Shown here: positions 50,755-59,934 of the stretch, piece after piece
Numbering within the stretch: the stretch's first letter is position 1
Layout: each line of letters opens with the position of its first letter
Source: Ectobacillus ponti
GTDB lineage: Bacteria > Bacillota > Bacilli > Bacillales > Bacillaceae_G
NCBI RefSeq assembly: GCF_024294785.1
Contig: NZ_JANCLT010000011.1
Location: forward strand, 1-64,000
DNA: 64,000 bases
Reading direction: 5' to 3'
The notes under the pieces: generated by a model
Database searches by the model: none
Told to the model about the DNA's origin: nothing
Seen by the model: only the letters and a program-made list of their open reading frames with translations
Translations under genes and position numbers: made by a program

Positions 50755-50943
50755 AATCAACACAATTGCAAGGCTGCTCCAAAACAGGCTATGGCTGCCA
50801 TGTCCCCGAGCCGGGAAAGGCAAAAGTAACCTTGCGGAGCTCATAACTTTTGGGAAACTTGATTTTCCAAACAAGTATGGTCGGCAATTGCGGGAGATGA
50901 GATGCAGTATCCAAGGCTGTCCGAGTATTCGGGCAGCCTTTTT
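50755..50943 (+). ncRNA. Candidate structured leader RNA or sRNA with terminator
   Basis: An intergenic stretch with several stems: GCAAGG (50768-50773) pairs with CCTTGC (50830-50835) around a TATGGC/GCCATG hairpin; TTTGG-AAA/TTTCCAAA forms another at about 50849-50872. The tract ends in a strong 12-bp terminator (50913-50924/50929-50940). It matches no riboswitch class I can name. It lies at the 5' side of the chromate transporter genes and may be their leader or an independent small RNA. Confidence 0.45.
50913..50943 (+). terminator. Terminator within the chromate transporter leader
   Basis: Stem AAGGCTGTCCGA/TCGGGCAGCCTT around GTAT followed by a T run. No coding gene ends just upstream. 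Confidence 0.85.
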
Positions 50944-51107
50944 GTGTTTATTTTGAGTTCGTACGCAAGAACTGTGCTAGCCCGCACTGTTTTATTTTTT
51001 GGTTCTTCCGGCATTGGCGGCACAAAAGGAAGCAGAGCGCGCCGCTGGTTGATGGCTTGCGAATGGGATACCTTTTTTCATTGAAAGATGATAAAATGAA
51101 TACAGAA

Positions 51108-51183
51108 GGTTTGCCTGGCAGGGCAGACAGAGAGAAACCCATTAGCTTGTGGTCCGAAACGGAAGCAAGGTAACTGGGTTTTT
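51108..51183 (+). promoter_or_regulatory. Attenuator: terminator with alternative anti-terminator ahead of chrA
   Basis: The stem AAACCCA (51135-51141)/TGGGTTT (51175-51181), extended by inner pairs, and a T run make a terminator 50 bases before the first chromate transporter gene. Its 5' arm AAACC (51135-51139) can instead pair with GGTTT at 51108-51112. The two structures exclude each other, the layout of a riboswitch or protein-controlled attenuator. The signal sensed is unknown. Confidence 0.55.
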
Positions 51184-51231
51184 CGTCTTTTGAGGAGAGA
51201 GAACATACGCCGGGAAAGAAGTGGAGAGAAG

Positions 51232-51870
51232 ATGGAAGTATCACAGGGGAAGCAATTGCTGGAGCTGTTTTGGTCCTTTTGTAAAATCGGGCCGGTGACC
51301 TTTGGCGGCGGCTATGCGATGCTGCCGGCCATTGAACGGGAAATTGTGGAAAAGAAGGGGTGGCTGACAGAGGAAGAGATGGCCGAGGTCATTTCCATTT
51401 CTGGCGCAGCTCCGGGGGGCATCGGCGTCAACGCCGCTGCGTGCATCGGCCATAAGCTGCTGGGGTGGAAGGGGATTGCGGCAGCGGTGACCGGCATTAT
51501 GCTGCCGACCTTTTTGTTCGTGCTGCTGCTGGCGGTCGGCTTTTCCCATTTTCAGCATCATCCGAAGGTGATGGCGGCATTGAAGGGCATTCAAGTCGGC
51601 GTCATCGCACTGATTGCGTATGCCGGCATCCGAATGATCCGGACCACCATTTTGGATAAAACAACTGTCACTACCTTCTTCGTGACACTGGGGCTGCTGC
51701 TGTTTCTCGGCATGCCGCCGCTCCTTGTGATTGTGCTGGGCGGGTGCGCCGGGGTGGTGCTTGTGAAGGTGAAGGAAGCCAAGGGTTATCCTGTCTTTCG
51801 CGAGAAGGAAGCAAATGCGGAACAGAGCGAGCAGGTGCCGCAGGACTACTACTTCGGGGAGGGGATTTAA
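51232..51870 (+). CDS. chrA: Chromate transporter, N-terminal-type half
   Basis: 212-residue half-size ChrA protein with six predicted helices and the motif FGGGYAMLPAIEREIVEKKGW (typed in ChrA as the conserved region around GGG-A), then ISGAAPGGIGVNAAACIG. The pair with the next gene equals the two halves of a full-length chromate or sulfate/chromate antiporter, as with B. subtilis YwrB/YwrA. The start at 51232 has GTGGAGAG seven bases upstream; the frame is open to 51190 before it. Translation of the second half starts directly after its stop. Chromate export is the family assumption. Confidence 0.9.
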   Translation: MEVSQGKQLLELFWSFCKIGPVTFGGGYAMLPAIEREIVEKKGWLTEEEMAEVISISGAAPGGIGVNAAACIGHKLLGWKGIAAAVTGIMLPTFLFVLLLAVGFSHFQHHPKVMAALKGIQVGVIALIAYAGIRMIRTTILDKTTVTTFFVTLGLLLFLGMPPLLVIVLGGCAGVVLVKVKEAKGYPVFREKEANAEQSEQVPQDYYFGEGI

Positions 51871-52437
51871 GTGGCGTTCGTCAGCTTGCTTGGGACAATG
51901 TTTTTCTCCTTCTTCCGCATCGGGCTGCTTTCGTTTGGCGGCGGCTACGCGATGATACCGGTTGTGCAGCATGAGGTGCTGACAAACGGCTGGATGTCCA
52001 AGGCGCAGTTTGCCGAAGCGGTCGCACTGGCAGGCATGGCGCCGGGGCCAATCGCCACCAATATCGCGATTTACGTCGGATATCGCACGGCTGGCTGGGT
52101 AGGCGGCCTGACAGCCATGCTCGGCATGATTTTGCCATCCCTGCTTATCATTTGGCTGATTGGCACGGTGTTTTACAAGGTCTATCAGAAGGACTGGGTC
52201 AAAGCGGCTTTTTATGGATTAAAGCCTGCAGTTGCCGCTTTAATCTTCTTTGCCGCCATCCGCTTGGCCATGGCAAACCCCATGTTTACGGGTGTGACGC
52301 GGCAAGGTGTTTCCGTGGATACCCTTCTCACTTACCTGATGTTCGGATTGGCTTTCCTGGCCATTGCCCGCTTTAAGCTGCATCCGCTGTCGGTCATTCT
52401 GTTGTCAGGTTTGGTCGGGATTGCGGTATACTTATAG
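51871..52437 (+). CDS. chrA: Chromate transporter, C-terminal-type half
   Basis: 188-residue membrane protein homologous to the preceding half (SFGGGYAMIPVVQHEVL, then ALAGMAPGPIATNIAIYVGY). Together they should form the heterodimeric short-chain CHR transporter. The start is GTG 51871 with no space after the previous TAA, with GGGGAGGGG in place upstream. Codon by codon it lines up with the first half at the GGGYAM motif, pointing to a past duplication. No further gene of the unit follows. Confidence 0.9.
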   Translation: MAFVSLLGTMFFSFFRIGLLSFGGGYAMIPVVQHEVLTNGWMSKAQFAEAVALAGMAPGPIATNIAIYVGYRTAGWVGGLTAMLGMILPSLLIIWLIGTVFYKVYQKDWVKAAFYGLKPAVAALIFFAAIRLAMANPMFTGVTRQGVSVDTLLTYLMFGLAFLAIARFKLHPLSVILLSGLVGIAVYL

Positions 52438-52467
52438 GGAACCATCAGAAAAAGCGGAGAGAAGCAT

Positions 52468-53025
52468 ATGGAATATATCGTAACAAATGAATGGAATGAA
52501 GCATTATGGCAGCAGGCAAAGCCGATTTATATGGAAGCCTTCGGAGCGCACGGCGCCAAGAGTGAACCCATCGTGCGCGGGCTGTTTGCAAAAGGAATCG
52601 GCAGCTTGCATGTTCTCAAGCACGAAGGACGGCCGATAGCCATGGCATTGGCCGGAAAACTGGAGCAGCAGCGGGTGCTGATCCTTGACTATTTGGCGGT
52701 GGACGGGAACCATCGCGGAAAAGGATATGGACAGGCCTTGGTCCATGATATGCGGGATTGGGCCTCCTCCCTCTGCGATAGAATCATCATCGAGGCAGAG
52801 GCGGAGCAGACAAAAGAAAATCTGCGGCGCATCCACTTCTGGGAGAAGTGCGGCTTCACGTTGACTGAATATGTACACACCTATATCTGGGTGCCTGAGC
52901 CGTATCAGGCGATGTATCTGGATGTGGCATCTGAGCTGCCAAGCCCGGGTGATGGCAGGTCTTTATTTCGGTCCATCACCCAATTTCATGGCATTGCATA
53001 CCGCGGACAAGGAAGCAAAGCATAA
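52468..53025 (+). CDS. GNAT family N-acetyltransferase
   Basis: 185-residue acetyltransferase. The acetyl-CoA loop is GNHRGKGYGQALV (about 75-87), preceded by the beta strand VLILDYLAVD and followed by HFWEKCGFTLTEY. The substrate is unknown; the C-terminal tail of about 45 residues extends beyond the core domain. The start at 52468 follows CGGAGAG. It stands between the chromate transporter genes and a convergent peptidase gene, with a shared terminator. Confidence 0.88.
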   Translation: MEYIVTNEWNEALWQQAKPIYMEAFGAHGAKSEPIVRGLFAKGIGSLHVLKHEGRPIAMALAGKLEQQRVLILDYLAVDGNHRGKGYGQALVHDMRDWASSLCDRIIIEAEAEQTKENLRRIHFWEKCGFTLTEYVHTYIWVPEPYQAMYLDVASELPSPGDGRSLFRSITQFHGIAYRGQGSKA

Positions 53026-53051
53026 GCAGGAGGATAGCCCTCCTGCTTTTT
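53024..53051. terminator. Bidirectional terminator
   Basis: Stem AGCAGGAGG/CCTCCTGCT around ATAGC followed by T residues; lies between the convergent GNAT and peptidase genes. Confidence 0.88.
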
Positions 53052-54063
53052 ATTGTGTGGCAGCCCCGTCCCTCATTTCAAAACGGGCCAGCACGCGCTT
53101 CAGTCCCAGCCCTGTATGCAAATCAACAGCCTCCACCGTTACACAAACAGAGCCATCGAAGCCTTTTTGCTCGGGCAGCAGTGTCTTCTCGAACGGCAAA
53201 GAAACGGTTCCATTTTGCCCTGCAGAGGATACAGTAAGCGTGCCGCGGTGCGTCCAAGCTGTTACGGTTTGCTGCTTCCCTTCGTAGTAGTCAAAGGAAA
53301 ATCGGTACAAAATGTCTGGACGCTGCATAATGTTTACCGTCAGCGCATGAGCTGAAAGCTTGGTCCATTTTGGTGTGGACAAAACCCGATCTTGATCCAC
53401 ATGCAGTCCGGACCCCTGCTCCAAATAGTGCTGCAGCTTTTGGTTCTCCAGTACATTCGGCAGATCTTCATTTTCAGGCGTTGTCATCTTGGCAAATACA
53501 TCTTCATCATGCCCGTTCAGCTTCTGCGTGGCCCCGTACAGCATCATATAATCATCCGCAAAAATTTCCGGTGCAAACCATTTGTGATATCCATTCCAAT
53601 ATTTCCAGAACGCCAGGGAGTAAGCATCATCTGCTCCACGCAGCGTTTTCCATTCTGTCTGTATAGGCAGAACATGCTGCGGGAAATAATAAAACGCAAA
53701 GTGATGTCCATACTCGTGGGACAGGGTATTGCGCATCGCGGCCGTTGTCCGTTTTCGGTCGCCGTTGTACAGGGTAATGACACGGGTCGCCGGGTGATAC
53801 TCCCCATTCATGCGTGCGTGCTCCTCTCCGTATACCTGCACCTCCCGCAAGGCAGCCAGTTCCTTGCCGTGCTTGTTCCGCAGCAGCTCTTGGTACAATG
53901 CACGCAGCTGTTTTTCATCCCATGCCCGGGAGTAGCTCAGGAAACGGATGCCTTCAGGAGACTGATATTGTGCCAAATAGCCGGCATCATATACAACTGG
54001 GTTTAAGCTCAGTATCAGGGGAAGCAGCAGAATCAACCAGAGTGAAGCCAGCCATTTCCTCAT
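53050..54063 (-). CDS. Secreted or membrane-anchored zinc metallopeptidase-like protein
   Basis: 337-residue protein with an N-terminal hydrophobic segment (about 5-20, signal peptide or anchor) and an extracellular part containing SHEYGHHFAFYYF, an HExxH zinc motif at His116-Glu117-His120, with a candidate third ligand in the PEIFADDYMMLYG segment (Glu166/Asp170). The C-terminal 100 residues look beta-rich (LTVSSAGQNGTVSLPF). I do not place it in a named peptidase family. The start at 54063 follows a GGGGGGA site on the minus strand. Confidence 0.75.
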   Translation of the reverse strand: MRKWLASLWLILLLPLILSLNPVVYDAGYLAQYQSPEGIRFLSYSRAWDEKQLRALYQELLRNKHGKELAALREVQVYGEEHARMNGEYHPATRVITLYNGDRKRTTAAMRNTLSHEYGHHFAFYYFPQHVLPIQTEWKTLRGADDAYSLAFWKYWNGYHKWFAPEIFADDYMMLYGATQKLNGHDEDVFAKMTTPENEDLPNVLENQKLQHYLEQGSGLHVDQDRVLSTPKWTKLSAHALTVNIMQRPDILYRFSFDYYEGKQQTVTAWTHRGTLTVSSAGQNGTVSLPFEKTLLPEQKGFDGSVCVTVEAVDLHTGLGLKRVLARFEMRDGAATQ

Positions 54064-54234
54064 GCACAGTCCCCCCAGTTCTTTTCGCCCTTTATATTAT
54101 AACATCTATATTATAGGATTTTAAAAGGGAGATAGAGGAAACGCCGGATACAGTTATTCTCATGTATAGGCATTTCGGCTTTACGAAAAAGTAAGAAGGC
54201 TGAGATGTATGAGAAAAAGGAGGGGAACCATCCA

Positions 54235-55053
54235 GTGAGCGTAACACACAATCAGCCTATTCAGCTCCACGGCTTCAATAACCTGACGAAGACGTTAAGC
54301 TTTAATATGTACGATATTTGTTATACGAAAACAGCGGAGGAACGGGATGCGTACATTGCTTATATTGATGAGCAATATAATGCGGACCGTCTCACTGCGA
54401 TTTTGAGCACAGTGTCCGATATGATCGGTGCCCACATTCTCAATATTGCCAAGCAGGACTATGATCCGCAGGGGGCGAGCGTCACCATTCTTGTATCAGA
54501 GGGACCGGTGGAGCATGTGGTGAAGGAAGGGCAGTTGGATACAGAGGATGCGGAGGAGCCGCTGCCGCAGGTTGTCCTCGCCCATCTTGATAAAAGCCAC
54601 ATTACCGTCCACACGTATCCGGAGTATCATCCGGATGATGGCATCAGTACCTTCCGCGCTGACATCGATGTTTCCACCTGCGGTGAAATTTCCCCGCTGA
54701 AGGCGCTGAATTACCTCATTCAGTCCTTTGATACAGACATTATGACACTCGACTACCGGGTGCGCGGCTTCACACGGGATATTACCGGGCGCAAGCTGTT
54801 TATTGATCATGGTATTTCATCCATCCAAAACTACATTGCAGATGACATCAAAAGCATGTATGACATGATTGATGTGAATGTATACCAGGAGAATGTATTC
54901 CATACAAAGTGCAAGCTGCGGAAATTTGATTTGGATAACTATTTGTTTGGCAATACAAAGGAAATGCTTTCCCCGGAAGAGCGGGAAATCATTGCACAAA
55001 AGCTGCATATGGAAATGGATGAGATTTTTTACGGGAAAAACATGCAGCCATAA
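54235..55053 (+). CDS. speD: S-adenosylmethionine decarboxylase proenzyme (long form)
   Basis: 272-residue pyruvoyl enzyme of the E. coli SpeD type that makes decarboxylated AdoMet, the aminopropyl donor for spermidine. Self-cleavage should occur before Ser121 in [16 protein letters not shown], giving a small beta chain and a large alpha chain beginning with pyruvoyl. STCGEISPL contains the conserved catalytic Cys. It differs from the short 120-130-residue SpeD common in Bacillus. GTG 54235 is nine bases after AAGGAGGGG; the frame is open to 54205 before it. No speE is adjacent. Confidence 0.93.
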   Translation: MSVTHNQPIQLHGFNNLTKTLSFNMYDICYTKTAEERDAYIAYIDEQYNADRLTAILSTVSDMIGAHILNIAKQDYDPQGASVTILVSEGPVEHVVKEGQLDTEDAEEPLPQVVLAHLDKSHITVHTYPEYHPDDGISTFRADIDVSTCGEISPLKALNYLIQSFDTDIMTLDYRVRGFTRDITGRKLFIDHGISSIQNYIADDIKSMYDMIDVNVYQENVFHTKCKLRKFDLDNYLFGNTKEMLSPEEREIIAQKLHMEMDEIFYGKNMQP

Positions 55054-55056
55054 TGC

Positions 55057-55088
55057 GAAAAACAGCTGACTTGGGCAGCTGTTTTTTT
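55057..55088 (+). terminator. Terminator of speD
   Basis: Stem AAAACAGCTG/CAGCTGTTTT followed by T residues. Confidence 0.88.
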
Positions 55089-55164
55089 ATTTGGAACAAA
55101 AAGGAAAGAAAAGCTTGTATTCAGCTGGTTTCCTCTTATGATGGATGTAGGGGAGAGGTGAAGC

Positions 55165-56043
55165 ATGAAGATGCATACCATATATAAAAGAAAGCAAGGG
55201 AAAGAAAAGCTGCTGCAGCAGTATGAGGCTTACTTACAGAGACTGGGGACGGAGTTTGAAAGGGTTCATGTGCCGACGCGCTGGGGCAACACACATGTCT
55301 TGGTGTCAGGACCAAAAGAAGGGAAGCCAATCTGTATCCTGCAGGGCGGCAACTGCCTCAATCCCATGACACTTTCCTGGTTTCAGCCGTTGCTGCAGCA
55401 ATACAGAGTCATTGCGCCGGACACCATCGGTCATCCGGGCTTGAGTGATGAGGTGCGGCTGTCAGCAAGTGATGACAGTCTGGCCCGTTGGGTGGAGGAT
55501 ATTCTAGATTATTTCCATATAGAACGATGCGCCTTTGTCGGTCCATCCTACGGGGCAGGCATAACCTTACGGCTCGCGGCCTTTGCGCCAGAGCGCATTT
55601 CCTGCGCCGTCCTTGTGGCGCCGGCTGGCCTCATCCTCGGATCAAAATGGAGGATGATCCGCAGCATTTTGTTGCCGTTATGGTTCTATCAGATGACTTC
55701 ATCGGGCAAGCAGCTGCATCGTATCGCGGATGCCATGTCCACCGGCACCATGAAGCCGGAGGATGAAGAAATCATTGGCGATATCTTTCGGCATACAAAG
55801 CTGGAACAGGATATGCCGAAGCTGTCGGAGAAGCAGGAGCTGCAACCGTACAAAGCTCCGACCATGGTGGTGGGCGGGACAGCGGATATCTTTTTTCCGG
55901 GGGAGGGGGTAGTGGCGAAGGCAAAGGAGGTTTTGCCGAACTTGGTCTCGCATCACTTGTACGAGATGGGCCATTTCCCGGCTGAACAGCAGCTGAAGGA
56001 AATCAATGAGGAAATTCTGCTTTTCCTACAGCAATGGTATTAG
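55165..56043 (+). CDS. Alpha/beta hydrolase
   Basis: 292-residue alpha/beta-fold hydrolase. Nucleophile Ser128 in the elbow GPSYGAG, with the acidic residue in GGTADIFFPGEG and catalytic His in YEMGHFP. ILQGGNCLN carries the oxyanion-hole segment. A lid-like region (about 155-215) lies between strands. Substrate unknown. The start at 55165 follows GAGAGGTGA. Single gene, convergent with pepT. Confidence 0.9.
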   Translation: MKMHTIYKRKQGKEKLLQQYEAYLQRLGTEFERVHVPTRWGNTHVLVSGPKEGKPICILQGGNCLNPMTLSWFQPLLQQYRVIAPDTIGHPGLSDEVRLSASDDSLARWVEDILDYFHIERCAFVGPSYGAGITLRLAAFAPERISCAVLVAPAGLILGSKWRMIRSILLPLWFYQMTSSGKQLHRIADAMSTGTMKPEDEEIIGDIFRHTKLEQDMPKLSEKQELQPYKAPTMVVGGTADIFFPGEGVVAKAKEVLPNLVSHHLYEMGHFPAEQQLKEINEEILLFLQQWY

Positions 56044-56048
56044 AAATA

Positions 56049-56082
56049 GGCAGGCATGCTCTCAAGGAACATGCCTGCTTTC
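56049..56082. terminator. Hairpin between convergent genes
   Basis: Stem GCAGGCAT/ATGCCTGC (56050-56057, 56071-56078) with a T-rich right flank, between the hydrolase gene and the end of pepT. Confidence 0.65.
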
Positions 56083-56083
56083 C

Positions 56084-57316
56084 TTATGCCTTTTCTTCAA
56101 ACAAACGGGAAATCTCCACAATGACCTGCACGGATTTCAGCATGTGATTCACGGATGCATACTCATAGCGGCCATGGAAGTTCTCGCCGCCTGTGAAGAT
56201 GTTTGGCGTCGGCAGCCCCATGTAGGAGAGCTGGGAACCGTCCGTGCCGCCGCGGATCGGCTTTACATCCGGCTGGATATCCAGGTTTTGCATTGCTTCA
56301 TACGCAATGTCGACAATCTCTTTTACAGGTTCAATTTTATCGCGCATGTTGTAATACTGGTCTTGCAGCTGCAGCTGTACACGATTCGGCCCATACACCT
56401 CACGCAGCTGCGCCGCAACTGTCTCCATATACGCTTTACGGGATTCGAATTTCTCTTTGTCGAAGTCGCGGATAATGTACTGCAGCTTCGTTTCCTCGAC
56501 ATCGCCATGAACAGAAGTCAGGTGATAGAAGCCTTCGTAGCCTTCTGTAAGCTCCGGAGCTTCTTCAGCAGGAAGCTTTGACTGGAACTCCATCGCAATC
56601 TTCGCGGAGTTCACCATTTTGCCCTTGGCTGTGCCAGGATGGACGTTTGTCCCTTTGAACGTGACCTTTGCTCCGGCAGCGTTGAAGCTCTCATATTGCA
56701 GCTCGCCAAGCGGGCCGCCGTCAACCGTATAGGCATATTGCGCATCAAACGCAGCCACGTCAAACTTATGCGGCCCTCTGCCAATTTCCTCGTCCGGGGT
56801 GAAGGCAACACGGATGCGGCCGTGCTTGATCTCAGGGTGCTGGATCAAGTAGCTCATCGCGGTCATAATTTCTGCTATCCCTGCCTTGTTATCGGCGCCA
56901 AGCAGCGTTGTGCCGTCAGTCGTAATCAAGGTATGTCCCTGATACTTGGCCAACTCCGGAAAATCCTTTGGCGACAGGACGATGTTCGATTCTGGATTCA
57001 GTACGATATCCTGCCCATCATAATGCTCCACGATTTTCGGCTTGACGTTGGCGCCGGTGAAATCTGTCGCGGTATCCAAGTGTGCCAGGAAGCCAATGGT
57101 CGGCACCTGCTTGTCTGTGTTGGCGGGCAGTGTCGCCATGACATAGCCGTTTCCATCCACTGTTACGTCGGTCATTCCGATTTCCTTCAGCTCCTCGACG
57201 AGCATATGGGCGAGATTCCACTGTCCCGGTGTAGATGGGCAAGTCTCACTGTCGGCATCGGACTGTGTATCCACCTGGACATAGGAGGTAAAGCGTTTCA
57301 TGATTTCCTCTTTCAT
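56084..57316 (-). CDS. pepT: Peptidase T (tripeptidase)
   Basis: 410-residue zinc aminotripeptidase of the M20 family that removes the N-terminal residue of tripeptides. Metal and catalytic motifs: [10 protein letters not shown] (His79, Asp81), [19 protein letters not shown] (catalytic Glu and metal-binding Glu), and C-terminal [12 protein letters not shown]. The start at 57316 follows AAGGAG on the minus strand; the frame is open further 5' without a ribosome site. Cytoplasmic. Confidence 0.95.
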   Translation of the reverse strand: MKEEIMKRFTSYVQVDTQSDADSETCPSTPGQWNLAHMLVEELKEIGMTDVTVDGNGYVMATLPANTDKQVPTIGFLAHLDTATDFTGANVKPKIVEHYDGQDIVLNPESNIVLSPKDFPELAKYQGHTLITTDGTTLLGADNKAGIAEIMTAMSYLIQHPEIKHGRIRVAFTPDEEIGRGPHKFDVAAFDAQYAYTVDGGPLGELQYESFNAAGAKVTFKGTNVHPGTAKGKMVNSAKIAMEFQSKLPAEEAPELTEGYEGFYHLTSVHGDVEETKLQYIIRDFDKEKFESRKAYMETVAAQLREVYGPNRVQLQLQDQYYNMRDKIEPVKEIVDIAYEAMQNLDIQPDVKPIRGGTDGSQLSYMGLPTPNIFTGGENFHGRYEYASVNHMLKSVQVIVEISRLFEEKA

Positions 57317-57420
57317 CCAACTCAACTCCTTTTCATATGTACATTCTCTATTGTAGCACAGAAAAAAGGGTTGGGATGTGTTTCCAAGCTCAGTTATACT
57401 GAGAAAAGGAGGGATAGAGG

Positions 57421-57891
57421 ATGGTTTGGAAGGCTCAACAGATTGACGAACAAGCAGCACAGCAAATTTCACAGTGGACATATGAACCTCCCTATGATTT
57501 GTACAGCGGAGACGGCAGCGCGGTGCTGCAGGAGGAAATGCTGGAAAATAAGTATCGGGTGGTTTATGAAGGAGAGCACATCATCGGATATTTCTGCACC
57601 GGGTGGGCGGCACAGGTTCCGGTTGGCGCAGCCTTAGGATTATATGAAGAAGACCGGCTGGATCTTGGCATCGGTATGCGCCCTGACTTGACCGGGCAGG
57701 GGAGGGGCCAAGCCTTCTTTTCATTTGTACTGGACCAGGTGCAGGACCGCTTTCCCGGGCAGCCGCTGCGTTTGACAGTTGCCGCCTTCAACGGGCGGGC
57801 CATCAGACTGTACGAAGCGTTTGGCTTCCGCCCGCAGCATGTCTTTTCGCGGGGGGACACAGTGTTTCACGTCATGATACAAGAGGCATAA
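57421..57891 (+). CDS. GNAT family N-acetyltransferase
   Basis: 156-residue acetyltransferase with acetyl-CoA loop [13 protein letters not shown] (about 89-101) after the strand LDLGIGMRP, then [17 protein letters not shown], the family's C-terminal signature. Substrate unknown. The start at 57421 follows AAGGAGGGATAGAGG; it is divergent from pepT. Confidence 0.88.
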   Translation: MVWKAQQIDEQAAQQISQWTYEPPYDLYSGDGSAVLQEEMLENKYRVVYEGEHIIGYFCTGWAAQVPVGAALGLYEEDRLDLGIGMRPDLTGQGRGQAFFSFVLDQVQDRFPGQPLRLTVAAFNGRAIRLYEAFGFRPQHVFSRGDTVFHVMIQEA

Positions 57892-57895
57892 CGAA

Positions 57896-57918
57896 AGGCT
57901 GTCCGCAGACAGCCTCTT
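57896..57918 (+). terminator. Hairpin between convergent genes
   Basis: Stem AGGCTGTC/GACAGCCT around CGCA with a short T-rich tail, between the GNAT gene and the convergent luciferase-like gene. Confidence 0.6.
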
Positions 57919-57923
57919 GTTGA

Positions 57924-58931
57924 TTAACGGGACATGATCTCCGCGACAATTTCATAGGAACGGAGCCGCGCCTGATGGTCATAGATGCTGCCTGCCACCA
58001 TGATTTCTTGTACGCCGGTTTCAGCCAGAAAGCGCTGCAGCTTGCTTTCCACCGTCTGCGGGCTTCCGACAATGGAGGTGCCAAGCTGCTTCTGCAGGAG
58101 AGACAGCTCATATTCGCTGGACACCTCGTGGATATTGTCCACCGGCGGCTGCAGTTTGCCCGGGCGGTTGCGTACGAGATTGAGGAACAGCTGCTGAAGG
58201 GATGTAGCCAAATGGGCTGCTTCGTCATCTGTATCTGCCGCAATCACATTCACACAAACCATGGCGTACGGCTCACTCAGCACCTCAGACGGGCGGAATT
58301 GCCGGTAGTAGAGCTGCAGCGCTGGAATGGTGCTTTCCGGCGAGAAATGGCTGGCAAAGGCAAACGGCAGACCAAGCTGTGCTGCGAGCTGCGCGCTGAA
58401 GCCGCTGGAGCCAAGCAGCCAAATCGGGATATTGAGACCTTCCCCTGGCGTTGCTCTTATCGGATTGCGTCCGTATAATTCCGGATTGAAGTAGCTGCGC
58501 AATTCAGCCAGCTGCTCCGGAAAATCATGTCCGTCGCTGCGGCCGCCGCGGCGAAGGGCGTGCGCTGTCAGCTGGTCTGTGCCCGGAGCCCGTCCCAGCC
58601 CGAGATCGATGCGTCCCGGGAACAGGGATTCCAAGGTGCCGAATTGCTCGGCAATCATAAGCGGCGCGTGATTCGGCAGCATAATGCCGCCGGAGCCGAC
58701 ACGGATAGCGGAAGTGCCTGCGGCAACATGTCCGATGACCACGGATGTAGCGGAACTGGCGATACCCGGCATATTATGGTGCTCCGCCAGCCAATAGCGG
58801 TGATAGCCCCATTTCTCCGCATGTTTTGCTAAATCTAATGTATGCTGCAGCGCCTGTGCTGCGGTGCTTCCTTCTGTAATCGGCGATAAATCCAGCACGG
58901 AAACTGGAATATCCTGCAGGTGTTTTGCCAT
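57924..58931 (-). CDS. Luciferase-like monooxygenase (LLM class oxidoreductase)
   Basis: 335-residue TIM-barrel flavin oxidoreductase of the LLM family, in the group sharing [20 protein letters not shown], then [35 protein letters not shown] and [14 protein letters not shown]. These mark one large subfamily of Firmicute proteins of unknown substrate (B. subtilis has several such members). The start at 58931 follows GAAGAGGAAAAT on the minus strand; ATG 58955 adds eight residues and lacks a ribosome site. Monocistronic. Confidence 0.9.
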   Translation of the reverse strand: MAKHLQDIPVSVLDLSPITEGSTAAQALQHTLDLAKHAEKWGYHRYWLAEHHNMPGIASSATSVVIGHVAAGTSAIRVGSGGIMLPNHAPLMIAEQFGTLESLFPGRIDLGLGRAPGTDQLTAHALRRGGRSDGHDFPEQLAELRSYFNPELYGRNPIRATPGEGLNIPIWLLGSSGFSAQLAAQLGLPFAFASHFSPESTIPALQLYYRQFRPSEVLSEPYAMVCVNVIAADTDDEAAHLATSLQQLFLNLVRNRPGKLQPPVDNIHEVSSEYELSLLQKQLGTSIVGSPQTVESKLQRFLAETGVQEIMVAGSIYDHQARLRSYEIVAEIMSR

Positions 58932-59100
58932 ATTTTCCTCTTCTTTCTGTAGCAAGAATACAAGCCAAGCGGCTTTTCTGTCTCCTTATTGTAGCAACAA
59001 TGGCCATATGCGCAAAGCATTGTGCTTATGGCCCGCAATTGTATCTGAAAACCCGTCAGGTATATAATGAAATACAACCGCACAATCAGGAGGCGAACAT

Positions 59101-59772
59101 ATGTCGCAACAACAAAACCAAAAGTCAGGCTTATCCATCCTCTGGATGCAGTGTATCGGCTGCTTCATTATTTTTGCCGGCATTGCCTATCTCATGTATG
59201 AGGGTGCCACCTACACCTTGGACCACGCTGGGATGCAGCTCGCCTACACACTGCGGAGTCACGCCGTCACCGTTCTCGCTATAGGCATTACCCATATGGG
59301 GGCCGGTTTATTTGAAGGGATCGTCTGCACTGCTGCCGCACTGCTTTTCGTATGGAGAAAACAGTGGAGCGCTGCTGCGCTGTTGCTTGTGAATTTGGCA
59401 GGAGTCTGGCTGCTGAATGATGGGCTGAAGGAATGGTTTGCCCGGGTGCGCCCTGATGAGGCATTTCGGCTTGTGGCGGCAAACAGCTACAGCTTTCCAA
59501 GCGGCCATGCGATGGGAGCTGCATCCTTTTATGGAGCCCTGGCATTTCTTTTGGCCCGCAGATATGCTGCTTTCCGTATCGGCATTTGGACAGGCGGCAT
59601 GGTGCTGGTTCTGCTGATCGGGCTGAGCCGCGTGTATTTGGGAGTGCATTACCCGAGTGATGTGATTGCCGGATTTGCAATGGGAGCTGCATGGCTGTCT
59701 CTCAATATGCTTGCGTATCAATCGCGTCATGCGTTGTATACATCTATACGGAAGCGGGATACCTCCGCTTAG
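59101..59772 (+). CDS. PAP2-family phosphatase
   Basis: 223-residue membrane phosphatase of the PAP2 superfamily with about six helices and all three catalytic motifs: KEWFARVRPD (motif 1), FPSGHAMG (motif 2, catalytic His) and SRVYLGVHYPSDV (motif 3, nucleophilic His). Such enzymes dephosphorylate phosphatidylglycerophosphate, undecaprenyl pyrophosphate or related lipids outside the membrane. The start follows AGGAGGCGAAC. This intact copy contrasts with the degenerate PAP2 protein at 11235. Confidence 0.9.
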   Translation: MSQQQNQKSGLSILWMQCIGCFIIFAGIAYLMYEGATYTLDHAGMQLAYTLRSHAVTVLAIGITHMGAGLFEGIVCTAAALLFVWRKQWSAAALLLVNLAGVWLLNDGLKEWFARVRPDEAFRLVAANSYSFPSGHAMGAASFYGALAFLLARRYAAFRIGIWTGGMVLVLLIGLSRVYLGVHYPSDVIAGFAMGAAWLSLNMLAYQSRHALYTSIRKRDTSA

Positions 59773-59802
59773 CAAAGAGAATTGAATTTTAATTTACATT
59801 TT

Positions 59803-59832
59803 TTTACTTTCGTGGTATGCTGATGCTATTAT
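59803..59832 (+). promoter_or_regulatory. Promoter of the leader RNA and lipoprotein gene
   Basis: TTTACT (59803-59808), N18, TATTAT (59827-59832), followed after about ten bases by the structured leader at 59851. Confidence 0.5.
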
Positions 59833-59850
59833 AGATGAATCGCATATCTT

Positions 59851-59934
59851 CAAAGGGGAGTAGCCACTTCGCCAAGCTCGTTGGTAAAGGCTTCTCTTTG
59901 TCATAACACCTTTGCCGCCGGCAGAGGTGTTTTT
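59851..59934 (+). promoter_or_regulatory. Candidate yybP-ykoY-like (manganese) riboswitch with terminator
   Basis: The leader starts CAAAGGGGAGTAGCC, which matches the 5' consensus of the yybP-ykoY motif, and later has TTTGTCATAACACCTTTGCC, similar to its 3' conserved part. Pairing CAAAGGGGAG (59851-59860)/CTTCTCTTTG (59891-59900) and CCAA/TTGG form a compact structure. The distal half of the conserved segment is also the 5' arm of the terminator ACACCTTTGC/GCAGAGGTGT with TTTTT (59906-59934). The downstream gene is a lipoprotein, not the usual TerC-type protein. Covariance search needed to confirm. Confidence 0.45.
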
